Source: Sphingobacterium paludis (lineage in GTDB: Bacteria > Bacteroidota > Bacteroidia > Sphingobacteriales > Sphingobacteriaceae). From it: a stretch of DNA of 64,000 nucleotides. Positions 50,266 to 60,030 of this stretch are shown here, in pieces. Every line of letters begins with the position of its first letter. The first letter of the stretch is position 1. The notes under the pieces were generated by a model. That model was not told the DNA's origin. It did not search any database and was given only the letters and a program-made list of their open reading frames with translations. The stretch lies in contig NZ_SNZV01000005.1 of NCBI RefSeq assembly GCF_004364125.1, positions 248,001 to 312,000 of the forward strand, given 5' to 3'. The translations under genes were made by a program, and so were the position numbers.

Positions 50266-51351
50266 TCAAAAACTGATGGCGATGGCTGTTGCTATGCTGG
50301 GACTACGCGTGCTGAGCTTTCCAGATTTATTTGGAAAGCTGGGTTCACGTCCGTGCAAGCTTCTGTATTCGGTACGCCAGATCAGGTTTGAAAAGATCGC
50401 ATAATCCGCATTTAACGAATAGCCGAAGGTGTTAAAGCCTCCCGGCACATCAGCTGCCGAAATGATCACCCCCTGCCTATCCCGATAATATTCTCCTCGG
50501 GCAGTGAGGCCAAAACGTGCCGAAACGGCGTACTTCGCAAGCATCACCGGTGTATACCAGATATGGTAATCGCGGCTGCCTTTCATCTTCTGTTCGATAC
50601 CGATATCGAAACCCGCAGTGATGCCAAGCGTGCTACTGATCTGATACACAGCATACAAATTATGGAAGTATCGCATCTGCCGCACACTATCTGCTTTGTC
50701 ATTCCCGATAAAGGAGCCACTGTTGATCGTTAACCTATCATGGGGTTTATAGACGATCTGATGACCAAAAGCGGGCGTTGTGTTGCCATCTACACGCTGT
50801 ATGCGCTGCCAGCCGTTAAGTAGCAAAGCACGGAGAAACCACTTACCGCTCGGCGAAGTATAGGATACTATCGCACCGGCTTCGTAATAGGGGGAGTTAT
50901 CGGCGGCTAAGCTTCGCGTAAGCGTCCAATTGTCTTTGCCGATCGCGCTTTCAAAGCCCAGGTGTGACGAGAAGATACCCGCATCAATCCAGAGGTTGTG
51001 CTGCTTTGTAATCTTAAAGCCGATGTTCGCCTCATATACATTTTTAAGCACAGCGGCTTCTGCGGCGTAATTAGTATGCATATAGCTCCCTGTTGCCAGT
51101 GCTACATTCGCCCGTACATTATCCGTATTATACGCAGCTTTAATAAGGGCGAGGTTGATACTGACCTCCCTATCTCGGTTGTGGCTGTACACAAAATTTG
51201 GACGGCTGTTGTTCAATGGCTTATTGAAATCGTAGACGTAGTACGCTTCTGCGTAGCCGCTGATGGTCAGCGGATTCGTTGCTCGTTCCTGCGCCATCAA
51301 CGGACCGACTAGCATCATCAGTATGCTACCGGCAAATAAAATTTTGCACAT
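50266..51351 (-). CDS. Kdp-associated outer-membrane beta-barrel protein (porin)
   Basis: A 361-aa outer-membrane protein with signal peptide (MCKILFAGSILMMLVGPLMAQ) and repeated amphipathic beta-strand pairs such as ISGYAEAYYVYDFN, VRANVALATGSYMH and ANIGFKITKQHNLWIDAGIF, ending in an aromatic C-terminal strand (IATAIAISF). It resembles the OmpL/BBP2-type porins that sit between kdpC and kdpD in Bacteroidota. It probably lets potassium reach the KdpFABC pump. Confidence 0.85.
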   Translation of the reverse strand: MCKILFAGSILMMLVGPLMAQERATNPLTISGYAEAYYVYDFNKPLNNSRPNFVYSHNRDREVSINLALIKAAYNTDNVRANVALATGSYMHTNYAAEAAVLKNVYEANIGFKITKQHNLWIDAGIFSSHLGFESAIGKDNWTLTRSLAADNSPYYEAGAIVSYTSPSGKWFLRALLLNGWQRIQRVDGNTTPAFGHQIVYKPHDRLTINSGSFIGNDKADSVRQMRYFHNLYAVYQISSTLGITAGFDIGIEQKMKGSRDYHIWYTPVMLAKYAVSARFGLTARGEYYRDRQGVIISAADVPGGFNTFGYSLNADYAIFSNLIWRTEYRSLHGREPSFPNKSGKLSTRSPSIATAIAISF

Positions 51352-51388
51352 AAATAAGGCTATGATAAATAAGAGATTCAGCTCTGGC

Positions 51389-51955
51389 CTAACGTGCCGA
51401 TACGCTGTCTAACGCTAGGTTTAGTTCCAGTACATTAATTTTTTTCGGTCCGAACATGTTCCATAGCGGATGTGTCGTGTGCGTATTAATGAGTGCGATC
51501 AGTTTATCTTCCGGGATTCCGCGTATACGTGCAATCCTCTCAACCTGAACCTTCGCCGCCCGCACGGAAAAATCAGGGTCCAGACCGCTGCCACTTGCTG
51601 TCACCAGATCCATTGGAATTTGTGCGATGCTGATACCTGGATGCTTTGCCAGCAACATATCTATCCGTGTATGTACGTCGGCAAGGTATGCTTCGTTGGA
51701 AGGCCCCTTGTTACTTCCGGCAGATCCTGCGGCATTGTAGTCAACGGCCGACGGCCGCGACCAAAAGTATCTATCCTGCGTGAAGGATTGCCCAATATGG
51801 CGGTAAAACGTATGCCCTGCATGGTGCAGCGTTTGTCCGTCGCCCTTTCCTGGAGCGAGCTTGGCAACAGCCCAAACCATGGCAGGATAGATAACAGTCA
51901 GCAGCAGAAACAGCGATAGGGTTAACATGATCGCGTGTAAGAAATGAGTTTTCAT
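51389..51955 (-). CDS. kdpC: Potassium-transporting ATPase subunit C
   Basis: A 188-aa KdpC: one N-terminal TM helix (LTLSLFLLLTVIYPAMVWAVA), then the periplasmic domain with GQSFTQDRYFWSRPSA, GPSNEAYL, LVTASGSGLDPDFSV and ALINTHTTHPLWNMFG. ATG 51955 gives the canonical MKTHFLH start; the annotated-looking 52000 ATG overlaps kdpB and adds 15 residues. KdpC stabilises the KdpFABC complex. Located 44 bp downstream of kdpB. Confidence 0.95.
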   Translation of the reverse strand: MKTHFLHAIMLTLSLFLLLTVIYPAMVWAVAKLAPGKGDGQTLHHAGHTFYRHIGQSFTQDRYFWSRPSAVDYNAAGSAGSNKGPSNEAYLADVHTRIDMLLAKHPGISIAQIPMDLVTASGSGLDPDFSVRAAKVQVERIARIRGIPEDKLIALINTHTTHPLWNMFGPKKINVLELNLALDSVSAR

Positions 51956-51999
51956 TATTTTTATGTTTTTAAAGAAGTGACAGGCTTTGCTTTGACGCA

Positions 52000-54009
52000 C
52001 TACATCCAGAGGGAGACAAGCATATCTATGATTTTTATCCCGATAAATGGTACCAGAATGCCACCGAGACCAAACAGTAGCAGGTTGCGCCGCAACAGCG
52101 CACTGGCGCCTATCGGCTTGTACGCTACGCCTTTTAAGGCGAGTGGAATAAGTAAGGGTATGATGATTGCGTTGAAGAGCACCGCGGAGAGAATAGCGCT
52201 TTGCGGACTGTGCAAATTCATAATGTTTAACGCTTGCAGGCTTGGTACAGCCGTAATAAACAGTGCAGGGATAATGGCAAAGTACTTGGCTACATCATTC
52301 GCGATACTAAATGTTGTCAGCGTGCCCCGTGTCATTAGCAACTGCTTACCGATCTCGACCACCTCAATCAGTTTTGTGGGGTCATTGTCCAGATCGACCA
52401 TATTGCCGGCTTCTTTGGCAGCTTGCGTTCCACTGTTCATGGCCACACCTACATCGGCTTGCGCGAGCGCAGGCGCATCGTTCGTTCCATCGCCCATCAT
52501 GGCGACCAGTCTGCCTTCGCTTTGCTCTTTCTTGATGTAGTTCATCTTATCTTCAGGCTTCGCCTCTGCAATAAAATCGTCCACACCGGCTTTTTTCGCA
52601 ATGTATTTGGCGGTGAGTGGGTTATCGCCCGTCACCATGACCGTTTTGATGCCCATTTTCCGCAAACGTTCAAAACGTTCCTGAATGCCAGGTTTGACAA
52701 TATCCTGGAGCTCAATGACCCCCAGCACGACCTCGTTCTGGCTAACGACCAACGGCGTGCCCCCATGCTCAGCGATTAGGTGTACACGCCCTTCGACCTC
52801 CTTAGGAAAAGTATGTCCTGCGGCCAGCACCAAGCTCCGGATTGTATCGGTAGCGCCCTTCCGAATACGTATGCCGTCAAAGTCAATTCCGGAGCTGCGC
52901 GTTTCCGCGGTAAATTTTACATACACCGGATTGCTGACGCCGTAGGCCGAGGGATCGACAGCGGCAAGTTCGATGACCGACTTTCCTTCGGGTGTTTCAT
53001 CAGCCATGGAACTTAGCACGGCTGCGCGCGTTAGCGTATCCATTTCCACGCCATCGGCAGTGTACAGCCGCGTCGCCTTGCGGTTGCCAATGGTGATGGT
53101 GCCCGTTTTATCGAGCAGCAACACATCAATATCACCGGCTGTCTCGACAGCTTTTCCACTCTTCGTAATGACGTTGGCGCGCAAGGCCCTGTCCATACCG
53201 GCGATACCTATCGCCGACAACAGCCCCCCTATGGTCGTGGGAATGAGGCAGACGAACAACGCAATAAAGGAAGCAATGGTGATGCTGACGTTAGCGTAGT
53301 CGGCAAAAGGTTTGAGGGTTACAGTAACGATGATAAACACCAGCGTGAAGCCTGCCAACAGTATAGTCAATGCAATTTCATTGGGCGTCTTTTGACGGCT
53401 GGCTCCTTCTACGAGTGCAATCATCTTATCCAAAAAGCTTTCACCGGGCTGCGTCGTAACGCGTACCACAATCTTATCCGAGAGCACCCTGGTGCCCCCG
53501 GTTACGGAACTTTTGTCGCCGCCCGCCTCCCGAATCACCGGAGCCGACTCGCCTGTGATGGCGCTTTCATCTATAGTTGCCAACCCTTGGACAATCTCGC
53601 CGTCTGACGGGATGATATCGCCGGATACGCAAATGAACACATCATCTTTTTTGAGCGCCGCAGAAGAAATTATCTGTCCATTTTGCAATCTCGCGGGTGT
53701 TTCCTCGCGCGTTTTGCGCAAACTATTTGCCTGCGCTTTACCCCTAGCCTCGGCAATGGCCTCCGCGAAATTCCCAAAAAGAAGCGTTAACAGTAAAATT
53801 ATACATACTGTAAAATTATACCCGAAGCTGCCTTGCGAACGTTCACCAGCTAAAATCCATACGCACACCATAGCCATGATGAGCGTGCCCACCTCCACGG
53901 TGAACATCACCGGATTGCGATACAATACTTTAGGGTTTAGCTTCACGAAAGACTGTTTCAGTGCTTGCTGAACCATTTCTTGTTGGAACAAAGAAGAATT
54001 TGTACTCAT
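52000..54009 (-). CDS. kdpB: Potassium-transporting P-type ATPase subunit B
   Basis: A 669-aa P1A-type ATPase: phosphorylation motif [34 protein letters not shown] near TM4 region, [13 protein letters not shown] and [18 protein letters not shown] in the P/N domains. Seven TM segments expected and compatible. KdpB hydrolyses ATP to drive K+ uptake through KdpA. It starts 20 bp after the kdpA stop, in the order kdpF-A-B-C. Confidence 0.97.
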   Translation of the reverse strand: MSTNSSLFQQEMVQQALKQSFVKLNPKVLYRNPVMFTVEVGTLIMAMVCVWILAGERSQGSFGYNFTVCIILLLTLLFGNFAEAIAEARGKAQANSLRKTREETPARLQNGQIISSAALKKDDVFICVSGDIIPSDGEIVQGLATIDESAITGESAPVIREAGGDKSSVTGGTRVLSDKIVVRVTTQPGESFLDKMIALVEGASRQKTPNEIALTILLAGFTLVFIIVTVTLKPFADYANVSITIASFIALFVCLIPTTIGGLLSAIGIAGMDRALRANVITKSGKAVETAGDIDVLLLDKTGTITIGNRKATRLYTADGVEMDTLTRAAVLSSMADETPEGKSVIELAAVDPSAYGVSNPVYVKFTAETRSSGIDFDGIRIRKGATDTIRSLVLAAGHTFPKEVEGRVHLIAEHGGTPLVVSQNEVVLGVIELQDIVKPGIQERFERLRKMGIKTVMVTGDNPLTAKYIAKKAGVDDFIAEAKPEDKMNYIKKEQSEGRLVAMMGDGTNDAPALAQADVGVAMNSGTQAAKEAGNMVDLDNDPTKLIEVVEIGKQLLMTRGTLTTFSIANDVAKYFAIIPALFITAVPSLQALNIMNLHSPQSAILSAVLFNAIIIPLLIPLALKGVAYKPIGASALLRRNLLLFGLGGILVPFIGIKIIDMLVSLWM

Positions 54010-54029
54010 CTCTTAAATTTTATGTTGGA

Positions 54030-55718
54030 TTAAATCATGGAAAAATATTCGGCAATCGGCCCTAAAGCGAGCGCAGGAAAAAAAGAAAGGGCAGCAATGA
54101 TCACGATCACGGTGAATATCATCATCCCGAAGGTTCCTGTGTCCGTCTTAAGCGTGCCCTCTCCTTCCGGAATATATTTTTTTTGCGCCATCAGGCCAGC
54201 GATGGCTACTGGGCCGATGATCGGCAAGAAGCGGGACAAGATCAGTACGATCCCGGTTGTTATATTCCACCAAAGCGTGTTGTCGCCCAGCCCCTCAAAT
54301 CCGCTACCATTATTGGCTGCGGATGAGGTGTATTCATAGAGAATTTCGCTAAATCCATGAAAACCAGGATTGCTTACTGTCGATGCGCCCTGAGCCGGAA
54401 AGGCCGTGGCTAAACCCGTAGCTACGAGGATCAAGAAGGGATGCAGCAACGCCACGAACATAGCGATCTTCATCTCTTGAGCTTCCACCTTCTTGCCTAG
54501 AAATTCCGGTGTGCGCCCCACCATAAGCCCACTGATGAAGACCGCTAAAATGATGTATATGAAGAAGTTTAACAACCCTACACCGCAGCCACCGTAAAAT
54601 GCATTCACCATCATAGCGAGCAGCTGATTCATACCGGATAAAGGCATGCTGCTATCGTGCATCGCATTGACAGAGCCCGTGGAGATAGCGGTAGTGACAA
54701 TGCTCCAGAAGCCAGATGCGGCAGCGCCAATTCGCACCTCTTTCCCTTCCATAGCCCCGAGCGCGCTGTCGACCCCCATTTGTGCGATGGCCGGATTACC
54801 TCTCATTTCCATCAGCACATTCGGAATCGTTAAGACCATAAAGCCTAGCGTCATCACGCCAAAGATCACCCAGGACAGCTTGCGACGACGGATGAAATGC
54901 CCGAAGGCAAAAATCATGGCCAAGGGAATGATCATTTGCCCTACCATTTCGACCATATTGCTGAGGTAACTTGGGTTTTCCAGCGGATGGGCCGAGTTGG
55001 CGCCGAAAAACCCGCCGCCGTTTGTTCCCACATGTTTGATCGCGACGAAGGCCGCTGCGGGACCTCTTGACACCTCGACCGTGTCGCCCTGAAGCGTTGT
55101 TATCGTATCCTTCCCGGCAAAGGTCATGGGCGTACCTTCAAAAACGAGTACAAGGGCCAATATCAACGAAAGCGGTAGTAAAATACGGGTACACGATTTA
55201 ACAAGGTAAACATAAAAATTACCTAAGGTCTGTGCCGTTTTGTCCCGAAAAGCGCGAAACAAAACGACCACGGCAGCCATGCCGGTTGCCGCGCTGACAA
55301 ACTGCAAAAACATCAGCCAGAACTGGCTAAGATAACTGACACCCGACTCACCAGCATAATGCTGCAAATCACAGTTAACCAAAAAAGATACCGATGTATT
55401 GAAAGCCAAATCGGCAGACATACTAGGGTTACCGTCTGGATTCAATGGCAGTGCGCCTTGTGTCATCAAGATTAGCATGGACATGAGAAACCACAGCAGA
55501 TTGATAACAAGCATGGCCTGCATATGTTGCTTCCAGCCCATCTCGATATGCGGATCGATACGGCTGATTGTATAAAAAATCCGTTCTAACGGATTAAAAA
55601 GTGGATCGAGCAGGGTGCGCTCGCCGCTATACACGTTGGAAATGTATCGACCCAAGGGCATTGCCAGCAATACGGATGCGGCGAACATACCGCCTATTCC
55701 AAAGATTTCTGTATTCAT
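54030..55718 (-). CDS. kdpA: Potassium-transporting ATPase subunit A
   Basis: A 562-aa K+-channel-like subunit. The start at 55718 gives the characteristic MNTEIFGIGGMFAASVLLAM N-terminus; the longer in-frame start at 55826 adds 36 non-conserved residues. Selectivity-filter blocks are visible: NCDLQHYAGE, TNGGGFFGANSAHP, GGCGVGLLNF and NNGSGFEGLG. Ten TM segments expected. It lies about 190 bp downstream of kdpF. Confidence 0.96.
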   Translation of the reverse strand: MNTEIFGIGGMFAASVLLAMPLGRYISNVYSGERTLLDPLFNPLERIFYTISRIDPHIEMGWKQHMQAMLVINLLWFLMSMLILMTQGALPLNPDGNPSMSADLAFNTSVSFLVNCDLQHYAGESGVSYLSQFWLMFLQFVSAATGMAAVVVLFRAFRDKTAQTLGNFYVYLVKSCTRILLPLSLILALVLVFEGTPMTFAGKDTITTLQGDTVEVSRGPAAAFVAIKHVGTNGGGFFGANSAHPLENPSYLSNMVEMVGQMIIPLAMIFAFGHFIRRRKLSWVIFGVMTLGFMVLTIPNVLMEMRGNPAIAQMGVDSALGAMEGKEVRIGAAASGFWSIVTTAISTGSVNAMHDSSMPLSGMNQLLAMMVNAFYGGCGVGLLNFFIYIILAVFISGLMVGRTPEFLGKKVEAQEMKIAMFVALLHPFLILVATGLATAFPAQGASTVSNPGFHGFSEILYEYTSSAANNGSGFEGLGDNTLWWNITTGIVLILSRFLPIIGPVAIAGLMAQKKYIPEGEGTLKTDTGTFGMMIFTVIVIIAALSFFPALALGPIAEYFSMI

Positions 55719-55911
55719 ATGGTTTGTGGATTCTCGCTGTATAAAATCGGACATGAGCCCGACTACCAGCATATGGAGAAAAAATAATTTACTCGATAAG
55801 GATGTTTTGTTTCCGGGCAGCAACAAACAGGCATGTAACTTGTCAACATACAGGTGTGCAAATGACCCACGCTAACGGTACATCCAGACATCGCTGCTGC
55901 AGATATTATGC

Positions 55912-55989
55912 TTAAAATTTCTCCGGGTTAATAAGCACATAGCAGATATATCCAAAAACGACTACCGCTACGATTAATAATAATGCCAT
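55912..55989 (-). CDS. kdpF: Potassium-transporting ATPase subunit F
   Basis: A 25-residue single-TM peptide (ALLLIVAVVVFGYICYVLINPE core) read on the - strand from ATG at 55987-55989 to TAA at 55912. The LLINPE-like LINPEKF ending is typical of KdpF, and it is in the canonical position in front of kdpA, though 193 bp upstream of the kdpA start. KdpF stabilises the KdpABC complex. Confidence 0.9.
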   Translation of the reverse strand: MALLLIVAVVVFGYICYVLINPEKF

Positions 55990-55996
55990 GTCTGTT

Positions 55997-56179
55997 TTAT
56001 AAAGTGTGTTCGTTGACTTGTTGCTTTCTCTCCATCGCTGATCTCACCGCTGCTCCATGGTTCGGTATTTTACGAAAGGGCCCCGCGTCCCGATCGCTTA
56101 CGTTTGCAACTGTTTGTGGTACTTGTTTACATCTCATAGTGTTATTGTTTTGGTATGGGCATACCAAAAGATATTCCAC
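55997..56179 (-). CDS. Possible small ORF directly upstream of kdpF
   Basis: A 60-codon frame (or 46 from an internal Met) that ends 7 bp before kdpF and reads VANVSDRDAGPFRKIPNHGAA in its middle, basic and Pro/Gly-containing. No family recognised. Its tight spacing to kdpF suggests it could be a real leader or regulatory peptide of the kdp transcript, but it also overlaps the region expected to carry the promoter. Low confidence. Confidence 0.3.
   Translation of the reverse strand: MEYLLVCPYQNNNTMRCKQVPQTVANVSDRDAGPFRKIPNHGAAVRSAMERKQQVNEHTL
56148..56169. promoter_or_regulatory. 10-bp palindrome upstream of kdp operon
   Basis: TTTTGGTATG (56148-56157) and CATACCAAAA (56160-56169) are exact complements with a 2-base centre. 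Located 160-180 bp upstream of kdpF, a natural position for an enhancer-type site of an NtrC-like activator. Function is inferred. Confidence 0.5.
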
Positions 56180-56330
56180 TTGAAATAAAAAAGCATTAAC
56201 AACCTGAACACAAATACATTATGTTTTATTTAAGGAAAATATTAGTTTGATAACCATATCAAAATGAAAGGGTCGTTTCTCCATTTGGGAAGGTCTAATG
56301 AAAATATAAGTTGGCTAATGCATAGCGCAT

Positions 56331-56355
56331 AAAAAAGGCATACTCATCGTATGCC
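56331..56355 (-). terminator. Terminator of the 74-aa gene
   Basis: On - strand GGCATAC-gatga-GTATGCC followed by six T (A-run at 56331-56336 on +). Lies 24 bp past the stop at 56380. Confidence 0.8.
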
Positions 56356-56379
56356 CTCGTGTTGACGGTCGCTGTATAG

Positions 56380-56604
56380 CTACTTTGTATCGTTTTTTTT
56401 CTGCTTTTCTTTGGGTCGATCCGTTGGGTCGTTTGGCATTTCATTAACTTGTTCTGCCTGTGGATCCACTCCCGCTTCCGCATCAGCGTCTTTTGTTTTT
56501 TCAGTCTTTTCGACGACCGATCCTAACTCTTTGTAGGTGTCGCCCTTTTTCTTTTTTTCTTGCTCACGGATACCATTTAATTCATTTTCTACTTTCGTTC
56601 CCAT
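56380..56604 (-). CDS. Small highly charged protein
   Basis: A 74-aa hydrophilic, Lys/Glu-rich protein (EQEKKKKGDTYKELGSVVEKTEKT...KEKQKKNDTK) without hydrophobic segments; probably disordered. Such charged low-complexity proteins often accompany desiccation or osmotic stress genes. Sits between the kdp locus and the small membrane protein gene; has its own terminator. Confidence 0.7.
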   Translation of the reverse strand: MGTKVENELNGIREQEKKKKGDTYKELGSVVEKTEKTKDADAEAGVDPQAEQVNEMPNDPTDRPKEKQKKNDTK

Positions 56605-56725
56605 ATTCTTTTTTCGTTAGTGAAACATTCGTTGATTGACGCGCAGACGATATCTAAAAAAGAAGAGCAACCAGTAAAAGTCGGCTTTATATCGTACTCT
56701 TTCAGACAGCTCGTTTTCTACATAA

Positions 56726-56968
56726 CTAGTCGTGGCCTTCTGTCTTTACGATCTTGTTGTAAATACCAAATAGAAGAAAGGGTGCTACCCATTGTCCTAC
56801 AAACAAAGCTGTATGCTTATGTCCCATGCATTTTAAAACTGCTGAGCCCGCCATGGCGGCAATAGCCGTACATAAAAAGACAGTTGAAGGTATCTGTCCT
56901 GTTTTGCTTTCGATCTCTTTTGTTAGTTTGCCTTCTTGGGCATTACCGTTGTTTTCTTGATTTTCCAT
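56726..56968 (-). CDS. Small membrane protein
   Basis: An 80-aa protein with an Asn/Gln/Glu-rich N-terminus and two hydrophobic segments (STVFLCTAIAAMAGSAVLKCMG and TALFVGQWVAPFLLFGIYNKIV), consistent with a two-pass membrane hairpin with a GHKH loop. No domain recognised. Found beside other small stress-island proteins. Confidence 0.7.
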   Translation of the reverse strand: MENQENNGNAQEGKLTKEIESKTGQIPSTVFLCTAIAAMAGSAVLKCMGHKHTALFVGQWVAPFLLFGIYNKIVKTEGHD

Positions 56969-57234
56969 TGTTCTTTTCTTTACTTTTTATAACCTCATAC
57001 AAGACCGAAGTCCATACCATGCACATGGTGTTTATATTTTATAAGGGAATGCAATTCATAATCATATCGTTCAACGTGTTGCCATTATGGGTATTTATTA
57101 CTGCGCACCACGTATCATTCACCGCATTGACAATGACATAGCATATACTCTTCAATATCTGCGGCAATTGCCCGTTTCTGATGAAACCGTTTCGTGTAAT
57201 CCCCGTTCGGTAAGTACAAGACAAAATCGACGAT

Positions 57235-57342
57235 ATGAAGAGACGACAACGAAAAGCATGGATATGGTTTTTACTGATACCTATGGGCATTTATCTGTTA
57301 GGACGCCTGATTATGTTATTTGTCATCTGGTTTGACAGATGA
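57235..57342 (+). CDS. 35-aa putative membrane peptide
   Basis: ATG at 57235 opens a 35-codon frame with a basic N-terminus (MKRRQRKAW) and one clear TM helix (IWFLLIPMGIYLLGRLIMLF). The positive-inside charge pattern is convincing for a small membrane protein. No family recognised; no co-directional close neighbour. Confidence 0.5.
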   Translation: MKRRQRKAWIWFLLIPMGIYLLGRLIMLFVIWFDR

Positions 57343-57506
57343 TCGGCTTATAAAAAAGCAATACGCTGTACGGAGAACTATTTGGAGAAAATGGCGTTCG
57401 ATTGCTACATGCCACCCGTGCACAAAGCCGAAAGCACCAATACTTCGGTCTTTCAGAGGTATAATTCGGCTTTAAACGGCGTAATTGCACAACTAAAAGA
57501 TTGATT

Positions 57507-58016
57507 ATGGAGAACAGACAGATGAATGCACACTACAGAGATGCCGTTGTTCGATGCAGCAGCTTGCTGGCGGAGCAGGAGCTGACGATCGCATTTGCAG
57601 AAAGCGCAACAGCAGGCAAGCTTGCTTATGAATTTTCGTTAACCGCACAATCCGGAGACATTTTAAAGGGTGGAATTGTGTGTTACAATGCCTGTGTTAA
57701 GGAAGACATGCTGGGTATTTCCAAAGCAATGATCGATACATTTACCCCAGAGTCAGCCGAGGTTACACAGCATATGTGTCGATCGTTAAAGACCAAAATG
57801 CCTGCCGAAGTAAGCGTAGCCGTTACCGGATTAACCAGCGCGGGCGGCAGCGAAACCCCTGAAAAGCCTGTGGGCACCATGTTTTTTTGTATCATGCATC
57901 AGCATTCGCTTTACGAAAGGCGCGTCGTGCACCACGGTACGCCCGAGGAAATTATAGAAAAAACCATTATAGATATCTGTGAAACGATCGCTGATATCTC
58001 AGGTACACCGCATTAG
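57507..58016 (+). CDS. CinA-type nicotinamide-nucleotide amidohydrolase domain protein
   Basis: A 169-aa protein equal to the C-terminal CinA/PncC domain: LTIAFAESATAGKLAYEFS, GDILKGGIVCYNACVKEDMLGI, ESAEVTQHMCRSLK, SVAVTGLTSAGG and KPVGTMFF. These enzymes deamidate NMN to NaMN in pyridine nucleotide recycling. The MoaB-like N-terminal domain of full CinA is absent, a common stand-alone version. Starts at ATG 57507. Confidence 0.9.
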   Translation: MENRQMNAHYRDAVVRCSSLLAEQELTIAFAESATAGKLAYEFSLTAQSGDILKGGIVCYNACVKEDMLGISKAMIDTFTPESAEVTQHMCRSLKTKMPAEVSVAVTGLTSAGGSETPEKPVGTMFFCIMHQHSLYERRVVHHGTPEEIIEKTIIDICETIADISGTPH

Positions 58017-58075
58017 GTAACAGAATACGCACTGCCGTGCAGGATCGGATACGTGCAGCCAAGAACAGCAAACAT

Positions 58076-58702
58076 ATGATCAATAAACGTGCTATGAAAA
58101 ATATGGAAAACAGCAATATACCATCGCAAGTAACGGGGAAAAAGTTAGATATAACAGAGGAAAGAACCTATCGGACGTCGGAAGAGGCGGTTGCGGCATT
58201 CGACCGCGCCCGCGAACGACTGTATGCTATCAACCAATGGCAAGATTTTGCGGGAACGGCCTCCGCTACATTCGAATTGGTTAACGCGTTAGGCCAAGTC
58301 CTCTCGCGCCCGCCACAGGTAGGCGACTATGTGAAGGTCGATATTCCCGGGCCCGGAAGCCTCGTTGGCAAAGGCTACGACTGGGTTCGTGTAACGCAGT
58401 TGGAAGATCGTCGGGAGGATCGCTACGTACAGCTTTCCTTGCAACCCAGCATGCCCCCGGAAATTTTGCGAGACCGCGATGAGGTCGCTCATTTTTTTAA
58501 ACCTATCGCAAGTACAAACATCGAGGTTCAGTTAACAGGCCTTACTCTGCATGTAAATTATTATGGGCGAAACGAAGAGACGAATCTAGCAAGTGAATCC
58601 CTTATCGAAAACGCACGCAACGCGTTTATAGGGCTAGGTGCGAAAATTGGACTATCGTATCCGCAGTGGAAAAGGCTGGTGGAAGGCATTCTGGGCGATT
58701 AA
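58076..58702 (+). CDS. Hypothetical soluble protein
   Basis: A 208-aa protein (ATG 58076; a GTG at 58037 or ATGs at 58094/58103 are alternatives). Contains ALGQVLSRPPQVGDYVKVDIPGPGS and GYDWVRVTQLEDRREDRYVQLSLQPS, a likely OB/SH3-like beta-barrel with a proline-rich turn, and VQLTGLTLHVNYYGRNEET. No family recognised. It follows the cinA gene on the same strand. A 13-bp inverted repeat lies just downstream. Confidence 0.65.
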   Translation: MINKRAMKNMENSNIPSQVTGKKLDITEERTYRTSEEAVAAFDRARERLYAINQWQDFAGTASATFELVNALGQVLSRPPQVGDYVKVDIPGPGSLVGKGYDWVRVTQLEDRREDRYVQLSLQPSMPPEILRDRDEVAHFFKPIASTNIEVQLTGLTLHVNYYGRNEETNLASESLIENARNAFIGLGAKIGLSYPQWKRLVEGILGD

Positions 58703-58723
58703 ATAATTACTTGTATAACCGAA

Positions 58724-58770
58724 TTTATCGGCCTCAGACCGGTATAACTTACTCCCGTGAGGCTGATAAA
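58724..58770 (+). terminator. Inverted repeat after the 208-aa gene, weak terminator
   Basis: TTTATCGGCCTCA (58724-58736) pairs with TGAGGCTGATAAA (58758-58770) with one G-T wobble, 21-base loop. No T-run follows, so termination strength is uncertain. Confidence 0.4.
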
Positions 58771-58818
58771 TACGGATATTTCGTCGGCGAAGAACTTCTT
58801 ACATAGGAAGCATGTTAT

Positions 58819-59250
58819 ATGATTGATATGAAAAGGATAACGGTACGCATTCAAGGTTTCTACTATATGGCCATCGGAATTTGGCCTCTTATTCACGCTT
58901 CCAGCTATCGAGAGGTGTATGGTTTCACCAACGAAGACACGGTGTTAACGCTCGTAGGGCTGCTAACGATTTGCGCCGCAATCAGTTTATTGATTAAGCG
59001 CTACTCTTTTTTAGGCTTGTGCTTGGCACTAAGCTTTCTATACATTGACGTTCGGTATCTCATCCAGGATAATTTCTCCTTCCATTTTATTATTGATATG
59101 CTCGCGCAAAGCAGTTTCATTGGGCTTATTGCCTATGAAGCTTATCTACGTTATAAACAAAGCCGCGGTAACCGATTTAAAGTGGGGACTGCAACGCAGC
59201 AAGCTATGCCATCACCAGATACCCTACCAGGTGATGCTGTCAACTTTTAG
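58819..59250 (+). CDS. Small integral membrane protein
   Basis: A 143-aa protein with four hydrophobic segments (about 12-27, 43-59, 64-80, 90-107), including YYMAIGIWPLIHASSYREVYG at the start, LTLVGLLTICAAISLLIKR and FLGLCLALSFLYIDVRYLI. No recognised domain; the charged tail (KQSRGNRF...) is cytoplasmic by the positive-inside rule. Probably part of a loose + strand group with the cinA and DUF3891 genes. Confidence 0.7.
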   Translation: MIDMKRITVRIQGFYYMAIGIWPLIHASSYREVYGFTNEDTVLTLVGLLTICAAISLLIKRYSFLGLCLALSFLYIDVRYLIQDNFSFHFIIDMLAQSSFIGLIAYEAYLRYKQSRGNRFKVGTATQQAMPSPDTLPGDAVNF

Positions 59251-59284
59251 CTCATATGGCTGATAACCTACATGTAAAAGGGCT

Positions 59285-60007
59285 ATGATCGTAACCTATC
59301 TCGAAGAGGGCTTTGAAGCCGTCCTGCAAAGACATCACGCGCGTCTAGCGGCAACGTTGATGAGCAAACTGAAATGGATAAACGAAGATCCATATCAGAT
59401 AGATTTGATTCTAGCGGCGGCTAATCACGACAATGACTACACGGAGTTTAGGCGCAATGGCCTGCTCAACGAGCTTGGTGGGCCCCGAGATTTTAAAATG
59501 GAAACCTTTAATAAAGCAGATTGCCAACGATTATTGGATGAAGCATATGCCCATAGCAGGTTTATGGCAATCTTGATCGCTCATCATATACAATTTGTGC
59601 AGCGAGACCTCTCTGCGGCTGCCGCAAAATATTGCAACACGCTGGAGGATCCTAAACGACATTGGTGCAAGGAACTGGGCTTATCTATAGCAACTACCGA
59701 CAGGTATTATGCCATGCTCCAGTGGTGTGACGCACTTTCTCTTTTGCTGTGTCAGCGCAGCATACCACCCGAAGGCAGATCCTTAGAAATAAGTGATGGC
59801 CCGGACGGTGTAACTTACTTCATATCCGCTATCGAGGCAGACGGTTACGTCATCGATCCATGGCCGTTCTCGACAACGGAATTTACCGTAGCTATCGAGC
59901 GCCGGCTTTTAAAAAAGCTAACATTTAAAAATGATAAGGAATTGCAGGAAGCGCTAAAGGCTAGTGCTGTGATTGTACAACAGATAACTTTTACCGCGTC
60001 AACATAG
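59285..60007 (+). CDS. DUF3891-family protein
   Basis: A 240-aa protein resembling DUF3891: AVLQRHHARLAATL, ILAAANHDNDYTEF (His/Asp residues of an HD-like arrangement), LIAHHIQF and WCDALSLLLCQ. The His-Asp distribution suggests a metal-dependent HD-type fold, but no activity is established for the family. It follows the membrane protein gene on the same strand. Confidence 0.82.
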   Translation: MIVTYLEEGFEAVLQRHHARLAATLMSKLKWINEDPYQIDLILAAANHDNDYTEFRRNGLLNELGGPRDFKMETFNKADCQRLLDEAYAHSRFMAILIAHHIQFVQRDLSAAAAKYCNTLEDPKRHWCKELGLSIATTDRYYAMLQWCDALSLLLCQRSIPPEGRSLEISDGPDGVTYFISAIEADGYVIDPWPFSTTEFTVAIERRLLKKLTFKNDKELQEALKASAVIVQQITFTAST

Positions 60008-60030
60008 ATCAATTACCTTTTTTTTCATGC

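Larger units (their letters stand above)
55990..56330. other. Upstream region of kdpFABC
   Basis: About 340 bp that should hold the kdp promoter. It contains the possible small ORF and a strong palindrome at 56148-56169; the 100 bp beyond it are AT-rich. I looked for a sigma-54 GG-N10-GC element on the - strand and did not find a convincing one. Confidence 0.5.

Noticed and set aside
55990..56330. Sigma-54 promoter for kdp
   Set aside because: No convincing GG-N10-GC element was found on the - strand by eye, so it is not called.
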